Below, one piece after another: positions 42,315-52,622 of a stretch of 64,000 nucleotides of DNA (positions are counted from its first letter, which is position 1; each line of letters starts with the position of its first letter). This DNA is from Vombatus ursinus (lineage: Eukaryota > Chordata > Mammalia > Diprotodontia > Vombatidae), in assembly GCF_900497805.2 (NCBI RefSeq), contig NW_020954599.1, forward strand, positions 45,307,241 to 45,371,240. The letters are read 5' to 3'. The notes under the pieces were generated by a model, which was given only the letters and a program-made list of their open reading frames with translations, made no database searches and was not told the DNA's origin. Position numbers and translations under genes: made by a program.

Positions 42315-42552
42315 TTTGTTGTTCAGTTGTGTCTGACTCTTCATTACCCCATTTGGGGTTTTCTTAGCAAGATACTAGAGTGGTTTGCCATTTCCTTCTC
42401 CAGTTCATTTTAGAGATGAGGAAACTGAGGCAAACAGGATTAAGTGACTTGCCCAACGTCACACAGCTAAGTGTCTGAGGCCAGATTTGAATCCAGTTCT
42501 TCCTGATTCCAAGTCCAGCACTCTATCCACTGCATGACCTAGTTGCCCAAAA
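42315..42552 (-). repeat. MAR1-like CORE-SINE, full length
   Basis: 'ttgttgttcagttgtgtctg', 'accccatttggggttttctt', 'agtggtttgccatttccttc', 'aggaaactgaggcaaacagg' and 'actctatccactgcatgacc'. One of the best preserved copies. Confidence 0.95.
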
Positions 42553-42774
42553 TTAGATATTAAGCTATCCCAATTCGTGTTTATGATAACAACAAATGAG
42601 AGGCAAAAATAAACACAAAGACATTTAAATGTATTATTTCATGCTTTATAGTTTGTTTCTGCAGGAGATTCTAGATCAGTCTTTTCATTGACTGTGTCTT
42701 TTTCTGTTTAACTGAATTGACTGAGTAAATCATTTCTTCAGTATCATAAAGACACTCCTGTGTAGGCTTTAATA

Positions 42775-43010
42775 TTTTGATGCACCTGTGGGGGTTGGTA
42801 TTCCCTCCAATCATATCTACCACAACCCAATCACACCTTCTCATCTTGTGCAACTCTTATCCACGTCCTCCTGTATCTCTCCATAAGGTGGTCCAACCTA
42901 ATGTGCTGGGGCCTTCATACAGACCTTTTGACATTTTGTCACTACCATTGGAGTATGCAAAATATCCACTATTATCACTTGCTTTCCCATTGTAACCGTA
43001 CTACCTCTTT
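42775..43010 (-). mobile_element. RTE-clade LINE 3' coding end
   Basis: A minus-strand frame reads CILQW..NVKRSV.RPQHIRLDHLMERYRRTWIRVAQDEKVWLGCGRYDWREYQP. This follows the RTE C-terminal pattern (RW..CVLHW.PR..KR..GRPP.RW.D ... W.R.AQDR..W). Stops are present. Confidence 0.62.
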
Positions 43011-43169
43011 TTTTCTAGCCCTAAATCTCTGTGATGATATCCTATATAGCTCTTTATCAGTGCAATTCTTCCTTGAAAATATACTGCAAGATACACATGA
43101 CCACCATGTACCTCTCCATGACCTTTCCATGACTGACAAATTTAATTCTTCAGAGATTCTAGCATTATT

Positions 43170-43365
43170 TAACCTTAGAAGTATGCTGGTAAATATTTAA
43201 TAAACAGTTCTCAAAAAAATAATGATGATGATACTCACAAAACATACTTTTAAATTTAATCTACATTTTTAACATTTTCTCCATCACTTTCTTAAGTTTA
43301 GAAATTAACAAAATAATAAATCTAGCCCTGATTTGTAGCATTTGCTTATTTCTGAGAAGTAAATG
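43170..43365 (-). repeat. Unassigned dispersed repeat, copy 1
   Basis: The reverse complement reads 'gcaaatgctacaaatcaggg', then 'cttaagaaagtgatggagaa' and 'tgtagattaaatttaaaagt', then 'ttaaatatttaccagcatac'. The same series in the same order lies at 62,446-62,635 on the plus strand. I do not know the family name. Confidence 0.75.
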
Positions 43366-43473
43366 CTCACACTGAATATTTAACAATTGACTCAAGAATC
43401 AGCTTGATTTGGCTCCAACACACCCCTGTAGTAAACCTCTACCTCTTCACTCTCTTTAACAAGTATTGGTAAA

Positions 43474-43637
43474 GGGGCAGCTAGGTGGTGCAGTGGATAG
43501 AGCACCAGCCCTGAAGTCAGTAGGACCTGAGTTCAGATCTGGCCTCAGACCAAACACTTGACACTTACTAGCTATGTGACCCTGGGCAAGTCACTTGACC
43601 CCAATTGCCTAAAAAAACCAAAACCAAAAAAAACCAA
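43474..43637 (+). repeat. Marsupial tRNA-SINE (WSINE1-like), variant with ccaaa insert
   Basis: 'ggggcagctaggtggtgcag', 'gacctgagttcagatctggc', 'cagaccaaacacttgacact' and 'atgtgaccctgggcaagtca'. 16-base target duplications with one mismatch flank it: 'aacaagtattggtaaa' (43,458) and 'aacaagtgttggtaaa' (43,638). Confidence 0.96.
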
Positions 43638-43654
43638 AACAAGTGTTGGTAAAT

Positions 43655-44265
43655 AATTTGCACTTATCTTCATGGGCTCTTTTTTTCTGCAAACGCTTAT
43701 TAGGAGCACTGCAATATGAGAAAGGCAAGTCTCTCATGAAATGATCCTTCTTGTTGCCATAGAATAAACAATCAAACCAATTCCTTTATCTGCTTCCCCA
43801 AAGCAGATCAATGAGCTATCTTTCCAGTGACTTGTATCTGCCTTCTATCTTTTGGGTTCCTTTATAGCAACAACATCAATATTATTATGATTCAATTCCT
43901 CCAGAAGCATATCCACTCATTGGTCACTGGACAAGGTTCCCACTTTTAAAGTGACAGATAAGTTAAAGCTTCTAAATGACCTAAGAACTATTATTAACAC
44001 TCTCTGTCTCCCTTTCCCACCACTTTGCCACAGTAACTGCCAAAGTGAAAGGTGGTAGCATAGGGCTAAGGACCATTGTGTATTTTCTATGTTTCCTTAG
44101 TTGCCAGGTCCAAAGAAATTATCGCGAAATGGCCAGGCTGCTGGTAATGATCTGATTATAAGAATAACATATTGCTGAGTCTGTTCTCAAGGCCTTTCCA
44201 GCATATTAGAATCTGCTAAAGTAGGGAAGGGGAAGGGAGGCAAGGGAAGGAGAGGGGAGAAAACA
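43655..44265. other. Unassigned sequence
   Basis: No recognised gene or repeat. A G-rich patch 'ggggaagggaggcaaggg' lies near 44,230. Confidence 0.3.
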
Positions 44266-44271
44266 TTTAAT

Positions 44272-44332
44272 CACTTTTAAACATTAACATTTAAATGCCT
44301 ACTATATGCCAGACATTGTGCTAAGCACAATG
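44272..44332 (-). repeat. L2 LINE 3' scrap
   Basis: 'aaatgcctactatatgccag' and 'acattgtgctaagcacaatg', an antisense L2 3' end. Confidence 0.7.
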
Positions 44333-44450
44333 TATCTTAGTTGATTCTTGAGGGCAGGGACTGTCTTTTTAATCTTTTTATCATCAGTATTTAGCACAAT
44401 GTTTTGCATGTAGTAGGAACTTAATATGAGTCTGTTGGTTTGAACTGGAG
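44333..44450 (+). repeat. L2 LINE 3' end
   Basis: 'gattcttgagggcagggact', 'catcagtatttagcacaatg' and 'gcatgtagtaggaacttaat'. With the previous entry it forms a tail-to-tail pair of L2 ends. Confidence 0.8.
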
Positions 44451-45305
44451 TAGATGATTCCTAACTCTAAAAATTTCACAGGCCTCTAAATTAGTATTAG
44501 TTGAGGGGGCCTACAGCTGCATATGTTCCACAATCCAAAAAAAGCACTGTATTCTCTGGCCTTCCACAGTTTTACATTCATTTCATTCTCCACTCTGACT
44601 TCTTTTACCTATAAATGTGAAGGGCATTATCTGCCTTATCTATACAACGTAAAATAATTGTTCTATTGAATAAAGTCATTCAAAAATATCTACCAATTCA
44701 TGGAAAAATATCAGCCATGTCATTCTTATGGCAGTATGTTGATAAAACCCTTTGACTGAATGAATGTTTACCATTTCATCTGGTAGTTGTAGCATTTGAT
44801 AGACAGAGTCCTAATCAGTTGTCTTCCAATCTCAGATCCTTACATGACCTATCCCTCCTTTGCATTTAATCACTTGGTATTTCTTTCCCAAAGAAACTTT
44901 CAACTTCAAAAGGCTTAATTTCATCCATCTTTCTCTCCTCACTTACATTTCATGTGGAGAAAATGGATACGGTGGATATAAATTTTCAAATCCAATGAAC
45001 CAGTAACTAGAATGCAAACAAGGAGTAGATGAAACAGGGATAAAAAGCATTAAGATGATTCCATCTACCCAAAATAATGCAGAGCATTGTGGGGCAGGAG
45101 GCAGGATGATAAAGAATAACAAGATAATGGCAGGAACTTTAAATTTTTTTAAAAAGAATCTATAAAAATAAAGAACATTGTTTGTTTAGAATAACTTATA
45201 CTAAAACTTCTCTAGTAAGCAATTTTCTCCCTCCTTGAAAATATTAAAATAGTGGCCTTGAAAAAAAAAAAGATAGCCAGAGCAGATTAGTGTTCAGCAT
45301 GGCAT
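44451..45305. other. Unassigned sequence
   Basis: About 0.85 kb with no recognised gene or repeat. Confidence 0.3.
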
Positions 45306-45307
45306 GT

Positions 45308-45588
45308 TAGAAATCAATCAATCAAAAAGCATTTATACAGTGATTACCATGTTCCAGGTACAAAGCTAAGTGCTGGGAATGCAAAGAATAAGCAAAAATA
45401 GACCTTGCCCCCAGGGACTTGCATTCTGATGCGAGTAACAACAGCATGTGACACCATGTTTTGGAAGGTAGTCTTAGAGGGAAAATCACTAGAAGCTAGG
45501 AGTGCCAGCAGAAGGTGGCATTTGAACTGAGTCTTGAGAGTGACTAGAGCTACTAAGAGACAAAATGGAGGAGGAAGAGCTTTCAAAA
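45308..45588 (-). mobile_element. L2 LINE 3' end (first)
   Basis: 'aatcaatcaatcaaaaagca', 'ggtacaaagctaagtgctgg', 'ccttgcccccagggacttgc' and 'gtggcatttgaactgagtct', antisense. Confidence 0.85.
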
Positions 45589-45975
45589 CATGAATGAATG
45601 AATGAATGAATGAATGAAGCATTTATGAAGCACTTACAGTGCAGAGAACTGTGCTAAGTGCTACAGATATAAATAGAAAAGTAAGAGAGTCTCTGCTCTC
45701 AAGGGGCTTACATCCTAATAGGGGGAGAGAACACAGGTCTCAGGGAGAGGGGAGGGGAAGGAGGGAAAAATTTGGAACTCATAATTTTACAAAAATGAAT
45801 GTTGAAAACTATCTTTACATGTAATTGGGGGAAAATACTATTAAGGAAAAAAAAGAGAATGGGTTATAAAAAAAGCTTTGAATGCCAAACAAAGGAGTTT
45901 ATATTTGATCCCAGAGATAACACAGAGCCACTGAAAGTTTATTGAGCAGAGAATTGGGACAACAACATAGTCAGA
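45589..45975 (-). mobile_element. L2 LINE 3' end (second), split by an L1 3' end
   Basis: An (AATG)n run (45,589-45,619) leads into 'agcatttatgaagcacttac', 'aactgtgctaagtgctacag' and 'tcaaggggcttacatcctaa'. After the L1 fragment the L2 resumes at 'aagctttgaatgccaaacaa' and 'gccactgaaagtttattgag'. Confidence 0.82.
45742..45856 (+). mobile_element. L1 LINE 3' tip inserted in L2
   Basis: 'gggagaggggaggggaagga', 'gggaaaaatttggaactcat', 'caaaaatgaatgttgaaaac' and 'tatctttacatgtaattggg' match the last 100 bases of the L1 at 15,415-17,205. A severely 5'-truncated insertion. Confidence 0.88.
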
Positions 45976-45989
45976 CCTACACTCTTGGA

Positions 45990-46160
45990 GACTGAGATTA
46001 GGAGGCCTGGGTTCCATCCTTTGCTTTGTTACTGTTTGGCCTTGAAAAGTTACTTCACTGCTCTTGGTCCCAGTTTTCTCATGTGTAAAATAAAAGGATT
46101 AGACTAGATGATTTCTAAGGTTTCATCCAGTTAAAAAATGCAGTGATTCTCTAAGAGACC
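45990..46160 (+). repeat. MIR-type SINE
   Basis: 'gattaggaggcctgggttcc', 'tcccagttttctcatgtgta' and 'gactagatgatttctaaggt'. Confidence 0.8.
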
Positions 46161-46555
46161 GGAAACCAGATCTAAAGAATGGCTTCAGAGTGAAAATGAG
46201 TTCAGGATTTTGTTTCAAGAAGGCTGTTCATTCTGACAACTCAATTCTCCCCTTCTCTGTGAGGACAGCAAGCTACCATGGAGACATCTTTCCACAAGTT
46301 TATATCTCATGGGGTTACAGGTAATGGTGAAAGAGTGAACTGAGAGATGCCAGAGAATATTTCTTTCTATCTGGGCTCAAAAGCTATATCCTAGTACAAG
46401 GCACATCTGTGTGACCTGGCAGCAGTTACCACAACATTTCCAAAGTAACACAGTAAGAATGTTCTTCCATTGGCAGCCACAAAAGCTACCAAAGAGTAGA
46501 GAGTAAGCCTACCTTCTGGTCAGCAGACAAAAAACAGTTAAGAAACAATACTATA
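46161..46555. other. Unassigned sequence
   Basis: No recognised gene or repeat. Confidence 0.3.
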
Positions 46556-46774
46556 GATCATATGACCTTCTAGTTGTTCTTGTTTGCAGATGACATTATA
46601 ATTATTGCATCAAGCTCCAGAACATTTCAGAATCTCATAAATAACATATAAAGTCATTCAAAAAAGTTTGGCCTAACTATCCACACAAGGAAAAGTAAAT
46701 GAGTGCAGAATGCATACTGTCCAGACTTAGATATGCAATTGGATGAATAACTCTCCATGAAAATTCATCCATTG

Positions 46775-46775
46775 G

Positions 46776-46813
<38 letters not shown>

Positions 46814-46912
46814 TATATGTATATATACATATATATATATGTATTGACACATATGTCTGTATATATATGCATGCATATATGCCGTGTGTCTATACACATA
46901 CACATGCATACA
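46775..46912. repeat. TA/CA/TG microsatellite, left arm
   Basis: Alternating tatata, cacaca and tatgtata runs right up to the Tigger left end. Confidence 0.92.
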
Positions 46913-47722
46913 CAGGCACACCTCATTTTATTATACTTTGCTTTAATGCATTTTGCAAATATTGTGATTTTTTGCAAATTGAAGGTTTATGGCAACTTGC
47001 CACAGTTGCAGCAAGTCTGCTGGCACCATTTTTTCCAACAGCATGTGCTCACATCACGTCTCTGTATCATTTTAGTAATTCTCACAATATTTCAAAACTT
47101 TTGTTATTATTACATATGATTATTATATCACTGATCTGTGGCCAGTGATCTTTGATATCACTATTACAATTGTTGTGGGGCACCACAAACCATTCCCATA
47201 TAAAAGACAGTGAACTTGATTGATAAATGTCATGTGTTCTGATTGCTCCACCAACTAGTCATTCCCTGTCTCTCTTCCTCTCCTCAGGCTTCCTTGTTCC
47301 CTGAGAAACAACATATTAAAATTAGGCCAATTAATGACCCTACAATGGCCTTTCACTTGATGATGCACCAAACTTCAGTGTCGTCTTATTTTAAGAAATT
47401 GCCACAACCACCCCAACCTTCAGCAACCACCACCTTGATCAGTCAGCAGCCATCAACGTCAAGTAACACCCTCAACCAGCAAGAAGATTATGACTTGCTG
47501 AAGGCTCAGATGATGGCTAGTATTTTTTATCAAGAAGTATTTTTAATTAAGGCATGTACTTTTTTTAGACATAATACTACTACATACTTAATAGATTATA
47601 GTATAACATAAAGATAACTTTTATATGCACTGAGAAACCAAAAAATTCATGTGGCTTGATTTACTGCAATATTAGCTTTATAGAAGTGGGGCTAGAACTG
47701 CATGATATCTCTGAGGCATGCT
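46913..47722 (+). mobile_element. Tigger1-like (pogo/Tc1-mariner) element, internally deleted
   Basis: Left end 'caggcacacctcattttatt' and right end 'gatatctctgaggcatgc' are the inverted termini of Tigger1. Between them lie known subterminal sequences ('ccaacagcatgtgctcacat', 'ctacaatggcctttcacttg', 'caaccttcagcaaccaccac', 'gaaaccaaaaaattcatgtg'). At 0.8 kb against about 2.4 kb for a full Tigger1, the transposase gene is absent. The 120- and 122-codon plus-strand ORFs here are noncoding Tigger sequence. A marsupial-specific relative of Tigger1 is the likely source. Confidence 0.9.
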
Positions 47723-47734
47723 TCATATAGGTAT

Positions 47735-47797
47735 GCACATATATATGTATGTACGTACGTATGTATGTATGTATGTGTGTATGTATATACATAATGG
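47735..47797. repeat. GTAT/TATG microsatellite, right arm
   Basis: 'atatatgtatgtacgtacg' followed by tatg units. Lies between the Tigger right end and the resumed RTE. Confidence 0.92.
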
Positions 47798-47983
47798 ATA
47801 AACATTGTAAATAGACAAGGAACTGAGACCAGAATTGAAGAGGAGGAGGAAAGGAGGCCGATTGCTTTTGGGAAATTGCCAAGTATTTTTTTAATGACAC
47901 TAAGCTTTTCCTTGAAACAATGGTCATCTTTTTTAAACAATATTCTTCCATTGATGTTGAATGACCTCTAAAGAATGAAAGTT

Positions 47984-48175
47984 AGGGGCAGCTAGGTGGC
48001 ACAGTGGATAGAGTTCTGGCCTTGGAGTCAGGAGGACCCGGGTTCAAATCCAGCCTCAGACACTTGACACTTAACTAGCTGTGTGACCCTGGGCAAGTCA
48101 CTTAACCCCGATTGCCTAAGCAAAAAATCAAACAAACAAAAAACAACAAAAACATTTAAAGTACAAAAAAAAAAT
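47984..48175 (+). repeat. Marsupial tRNA-SINE (WSINE1-like), young
   Basis: 'aggggcagctaggtggcaca', 'gacccgggttcaaatccagc' and 'tgtgaccctgggcaagtcac', with a long A-rich tail. Perfect 14-base target duplications 'aaagaatgaaagtt' at 47,970 and 48,176. Inserted in the RTE element. Confidence 0.97.
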
Positions 48176-48565
48176 AAAGAATGAAAGTTGAAGATCATGC
48201 GAAAAGCAATTGATATATGAGTGGTAAATGTCATTGGGCCATGGAAAATTACAAAAGAGGAATAATGCAGAAGAGTAAGTATAAAGGATGTCATCAGAAA
48301 AATATATAACAAATTTTTAAAAGTGGATTAGTCGTGTTACAAGCTGAGGGCAATCAGATGGATATGCAGCAGGTTCCACATATTTAATTGTTAAAAGAAT
48401 GCAAAAGTAACAGTCTTAACCTAATCTGGTCAACTCCATGCAATGGATTTATGAAAGGTCATGGACAAAATGATTCAGAGGATGTGCAGTGATCAGCATC
48501 GTAGAAGAGGGTGCCCATGTCAATGAGAACACAATTATATTGAAGTATTAGAATAACAAGAATAA

Positions 48566-50935
48566 CATAAGCCCAGGCAAGGTATTTATCAGCCATCCCA
48601 TATACTTTTGTGGATAAAGAAACTTCTCAACTATTCACCTAAACTCATCAAAAGTGAACAAATATTGGCAGTTATGGGTTATTGCCATGTAAAACTCATG
48701 GGTTCTTATTTGAACACTATCCTAAGGAATGAGACTGTTCAGGACAGCAATGAAAACCAAATAAACTCTTAGGTTTAGAATTCATGGGATTTTTTCCCGC
48801 AATACTAAAGGTAACCTTCACAGACACCTGCTGAGCTCCAAGTTTTTACACATGAATTTGGAGCCTAAATGGTGCTAATTTTGAGAAAAGGCATCAGTAG
48901 AGACAACTCTGAAATACAGAGTAATTGAAGAAGGTAGGTGGTTGCGGAAGGCAGGAGGAAGGATAGTTCAGCTTAATTGTCACTACTTAATGTTCAGAAA
49001 TCAAGCTCATTATATTAAGAGAAGGAAAAAAGTCATCTAAAGCCTTTAACTTGGAGCTCATGAATTAAAACTGGCAAGTTCAAATCAAGTCCCGGGGGGT
49101 GTGGAGGGTGCCAAGTTTAATCTGGCACCTAACCACATCATTGCTCATCTATTCATAGAAGTGGAGACAAGATTTCTGAAGCTGGTCTTTGCCAGGGAGT
49201 ACTACAGTGATCTATGCATGTGCCATAAATCAGTGATTCATTCCTCCGGATGCCAAAGTCCATTTCCAAGGCCATGTTTACAGAAGAACATCAGTATTCA
49301 CCAGAAGAGCCACCTTCATCTGAAAGAAACTTTAAATAGCCCAGAAGAAACTCACACACAGTCGTAACATAGCAGACAGTCAACTTTGAAGTACAAATGT
49401 GAAAGGGAAGTGAATGTTCAACGTATGCCTTCTTCTAAAACCCGGTGAAAAATGAAATGTAGAAGACAAGCTGGATCCCTGCCATGACACCCATTACAGT
49501 GTAGTCTGAGGCTCTGACCCTTCATGTTAGACTTACTGTGTTTTTGACACATTTAGTCAATTAAAACGGGTGAAGTGTAATTTGTTTTTCTTAAGTTTAA
49601 TACAGCATGTCAATAGACGTTAACCAAAATTTATAGTAGGAACACTAAAGCTGCCACATGCACTTAAACAAATGAACACAATTTATCATGGTTGAAATAA
49701 AGAGAGCATCATGGGCATTTGACTTCATACTTCACATAAGCATGTTGCCAAATATAGGAAAGTGAGCTCCAGCTCACACTTCCAATGGAAAAGGCATTTT
49801 AGTTCACGTTAAATATTGGTGTGAAACATCTGGCTGGCATCCAAGCCTAAGAAGTGTTAATGTTGGCACTCCCACTGTGTACTTTTCCTGTAAATTGTTG
49901 TAGCATTTATTTGACATGGAATACCCAAAGGATTGATGAGCAAAGAAAGGAAGATTTTTTTATTGTGCCATATTACCTTTTTCAGTCATCTATACTAAGC
50001 CTTTCCATCTTCAAAGTCTAAACAAGTAGCCACCTGTATTCAGTCAGTGAAAGATATTTTTCATGAAACTATGGCTTGCCTTTTTTATAAAGCTATAAAA
50101 GCACACATTCGCCATTTTATTAGTCAGCAAAGCAGTGGTGAATTTAATGCTGAAATTTATAAATGCAGCTCCTTTATGGAGAGCTAAACTTGTTTACCCT
50201 GTTTAAGTGTGTGCCACAAGAACAGTACATTTCATTTCATAATTTCTTTTCCAATCACAAAAGCAAAATTGACTGCAACTTTGTGTATACTTTAATTAAG
50301 AAATCATATACTTAACACCCATACCATTTATATGACTAACTCTAGACCACTAAGGATTTAAGAGAAATGCAATACCACTAAATAAAAATTTGTTCACCAC
50401 AATTAAATACCAGTACTTGAATTTGACATTCATTTTACTTATATTTCAGCTGTGTTTATCAGCCGTAGCCATACATTATAAAAGAGCAAGAAATTTCAGA
50501 GGGGTTGCTTCCATTTATTTATCTATCTAACAAATCTTTAAGTTAAAAAGAAAAGGCTAAGAAGTGTAAATTTCTGCTTCTATATTTTTTTCAGTTAGAG
50601 GAATTGTTTACAATTTGGGCCTAAGCACAGAATTCATATGTGACCTGTTAACAAAGGGGACGGAGACAGCTATTTTGCTATGAAAAAAATTCAGTATAGA
50701 AGTTGAGGATGATTTCAGTGGAACCAACCTAAGTGTTGTATGATTCATAAATGTGATGTTTAAAAAAGAAAAAAACAGATTGAGAATATAAAATTTAATA
50801 TTGGTTGCATTTACATTAAAAGATGCATGTTTTCACCATTATAGGTACACAGATCACGACTTCATGCCTTAGTGTATAAAAGATGGATACCAGATGGACA
50901 GTCCAAGTGCTAATCCATAAGGTTATAAAGAGAAC
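48566..50935. other. Long unique block, candidate conserved noncoding DNA
   Basis: About 2.4 kb without recognised repeats, the longest such stretch. The part 49,880-50,250 ('aaagctataaaagcacacat', 'ctgaaatttataaatgcagc') is single-copy-like. A plus-strand 88-codon ORF (49,101-49,367) begins MEGAKFNLAPNHIIAHLFIE and has no family resemblance. I see no exon signals that make it a gene. Confidence 0.4.
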
Positions 50936-50964
50936 CAGAGGAAGGCTTACAATGGGTGGGCTTT

Positions 50965-51130
50965 CTACAGAGGATCATAGGATTTGAAGCTAGGAAGAAC
51001 TTTGGAAATCATTTAGTCTCTGATTTCAGGTGAAGAAAATGAGGTGACTTCTTGTAAAAGTAGCAAACTCTAGAGGGAACCAAGATTCTCCAAATCTAAT
51101 CTAGTGTCCTCTTTACTCTACTGTGCTAAA
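50965..51130 (-). repeat. MIR-type SINE
   Basis: 'atttgaagctaggaagaact', 'tttggaaatcatttagtctc' and 'gtgaagaaaatgaggtgact'. Confidence 0.7.
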
Positions 51131-52050
51131 GATGAAGAGGAATCACACAGTAAGACAAGATACTATGAAAGGAATGAGTGGTAAATTGAGAGAGAAAGTG
51201 ATTACACTGAGAAGAACGTAGATTCCTCAAAGCAGCATGGTATGAAAAAACCAACCACAATAATAAGCACATTTGAAAGGTACCTAATGATATTCTGGTG
51301 ACCTGAAAAAGTTAATGTGATTTTCTAAGTGCCTAAGACTGTAGCACTAGGAAGAAGGGAGTTTGCTGCTTATTACTAACAATGTTTGCCCCCTCCAAAT
51401 TGATACTTTCATTTTAAAAAAAACTGTGTCTTCAAATTAAAAGATCTGTTCATTTTTTCCTTCCTTAAATCTTTGACTGACTCCATCCAGGACTTTAGGG
51501 GTCCACATTCTCCTCAGTAATATAATAGGAAATTTCTATTTGTCTTCTAAAGTAGTTGTTAGATTAATTCATTCCTATGCTAATTACCAGAGAGAGTAAG
51601 ATCCAGGTTTTTAAAAAGGTAACATAAAGGGATTTGCCAACTTAACATGGGCCTTAGTCATTAGTAGTGACTACTTCCTGAATAGGTAGGACAAATGATG
51701 TGTCAAAGGAATGTCAGATAAATAGACAAGTCAAAACAATTTTTAAGGTACTCAAGCCATCATTTGTTATCATATAGATATGTGTGTTAAACTCAAATAG
51801 AAATGGATCCCTGCACAGAAAATTTACTTAGAAAACAACAAATTAACATTATCTAAGTTGCATTGTATTTTTTTATTTATTTGGTTAAACATTTCTCAAT
51901 CTTATCCCAATCTCAGTTTTAATCTGGTTCAAAAGAAGAGAAGGAAGAATATGCACATGCAGTTGGGTACAGAAATAGGAGAGAAGGGAGGAGGTAGAAT
52001 TTGGAGAGTAGATTAAAGAAGGGATTAGTAGTCAAAAGCAAAATAAACTC
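51131..52050. other. Unassigned sequence
   Basis: No recognised gene or repeat over about 0.9 kb. Confidence 0.3.
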
Positions 52051-52051
52051 T

Positions 52052-52445
52052 AAAGATGTACAGAAATATTTGTAGCTTTTTGTGAGGTGTTGGAGAATGG
52101 GAATCTGGGAATGCCCATAAATTGGGGAATGGATAATGAAATTATAGTATATAAACATGATGGATTAATAGTATTCTGAACTCTTATTAGCATAATGACC
52201 AACCAAAATTTCAGAGGACCAATGATAAATAAAGCACTCTACCTACCTCCCAGTAGAAAGGTAAAGAACTAACAACATAGAATTAGACAAATATATTTTT
52301 AGATATGGCCAATGGGGAAATTTTTTTCTAATTGGCTATACATATTTGTAATGGATTTTGTTCTTGTTGTGTTTCCATATGGGGAAGGAAGATTGATGTG
52401 AGAAGATAGACTTTGCAGATTAAAATAATTTTTCCTAAAAAAAAA
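52052..52445 (+). mobile_element. L1 LINE 3' end
   Basis: 'gtacagaaatatttgtagct', 'gggaatgcccataaattggg', 'gaatggataatgaaattata' and, in the 3' UTR, 'tggctatacatatttgtaat', then an A-rich end at 52,436. Confidence 0.75.
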
Positions 52446-52622
52446 AGAACTAGAAAGGACTTTAGGAATCATCTAATCCAACCCCTTCATTTTACAAATG
52501 AGGAAACTGGGACCCAGAGAGGTTATGATTTGTCCATGACTATATTGGTAGTAAGTGGCAGAGCCAGGACTGAAACCCACATCTTTTGACTCTAAATCAG
52601 CACTCTTTGCACTGTACAAGGT
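52446..52622 (-). repeat. MIR-type SINE
   Basis: 'gaactagaaaggactttagg', 'atctaatccaaccccttcat', 'aggaaactgggacccagaga' and 'cagagccaggactgaaaccc', a well preserved antisense MIR. Confidence 0.88.

Larger units (their letters stand above)
46560..48565 (+). mobile_element. RTE-clade LINE, split by Tigger and SINE insertions
   Basis: Left part (46,560-46,774) reads ADDIIIIASSSRTFQNLINNI, then HSKKFGLTIHTRKSK..M, then an MKIHPLVYIY segment. The RTE frame resumes at about 47,795 with INIVNRQGTETRIEEEEERRPIAFGKLPSIF. It is cut again by a SINE and ends in a C-terminal-like segment at 48,300-48,560. The RT box is ADD, followed by the FGL.I and IAFGKL blocks of RTE. Stops are scattered. The 5' endonuclease is missing. 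Confidence 0.78.

Noticed and set aside
46757-47611. Plus-strand ORFs of 120, 93 and 122 codons
   Set aside because: They lie in the microsatellite arm and the noncoding ends of the Tigger element. No transposase motif is present.
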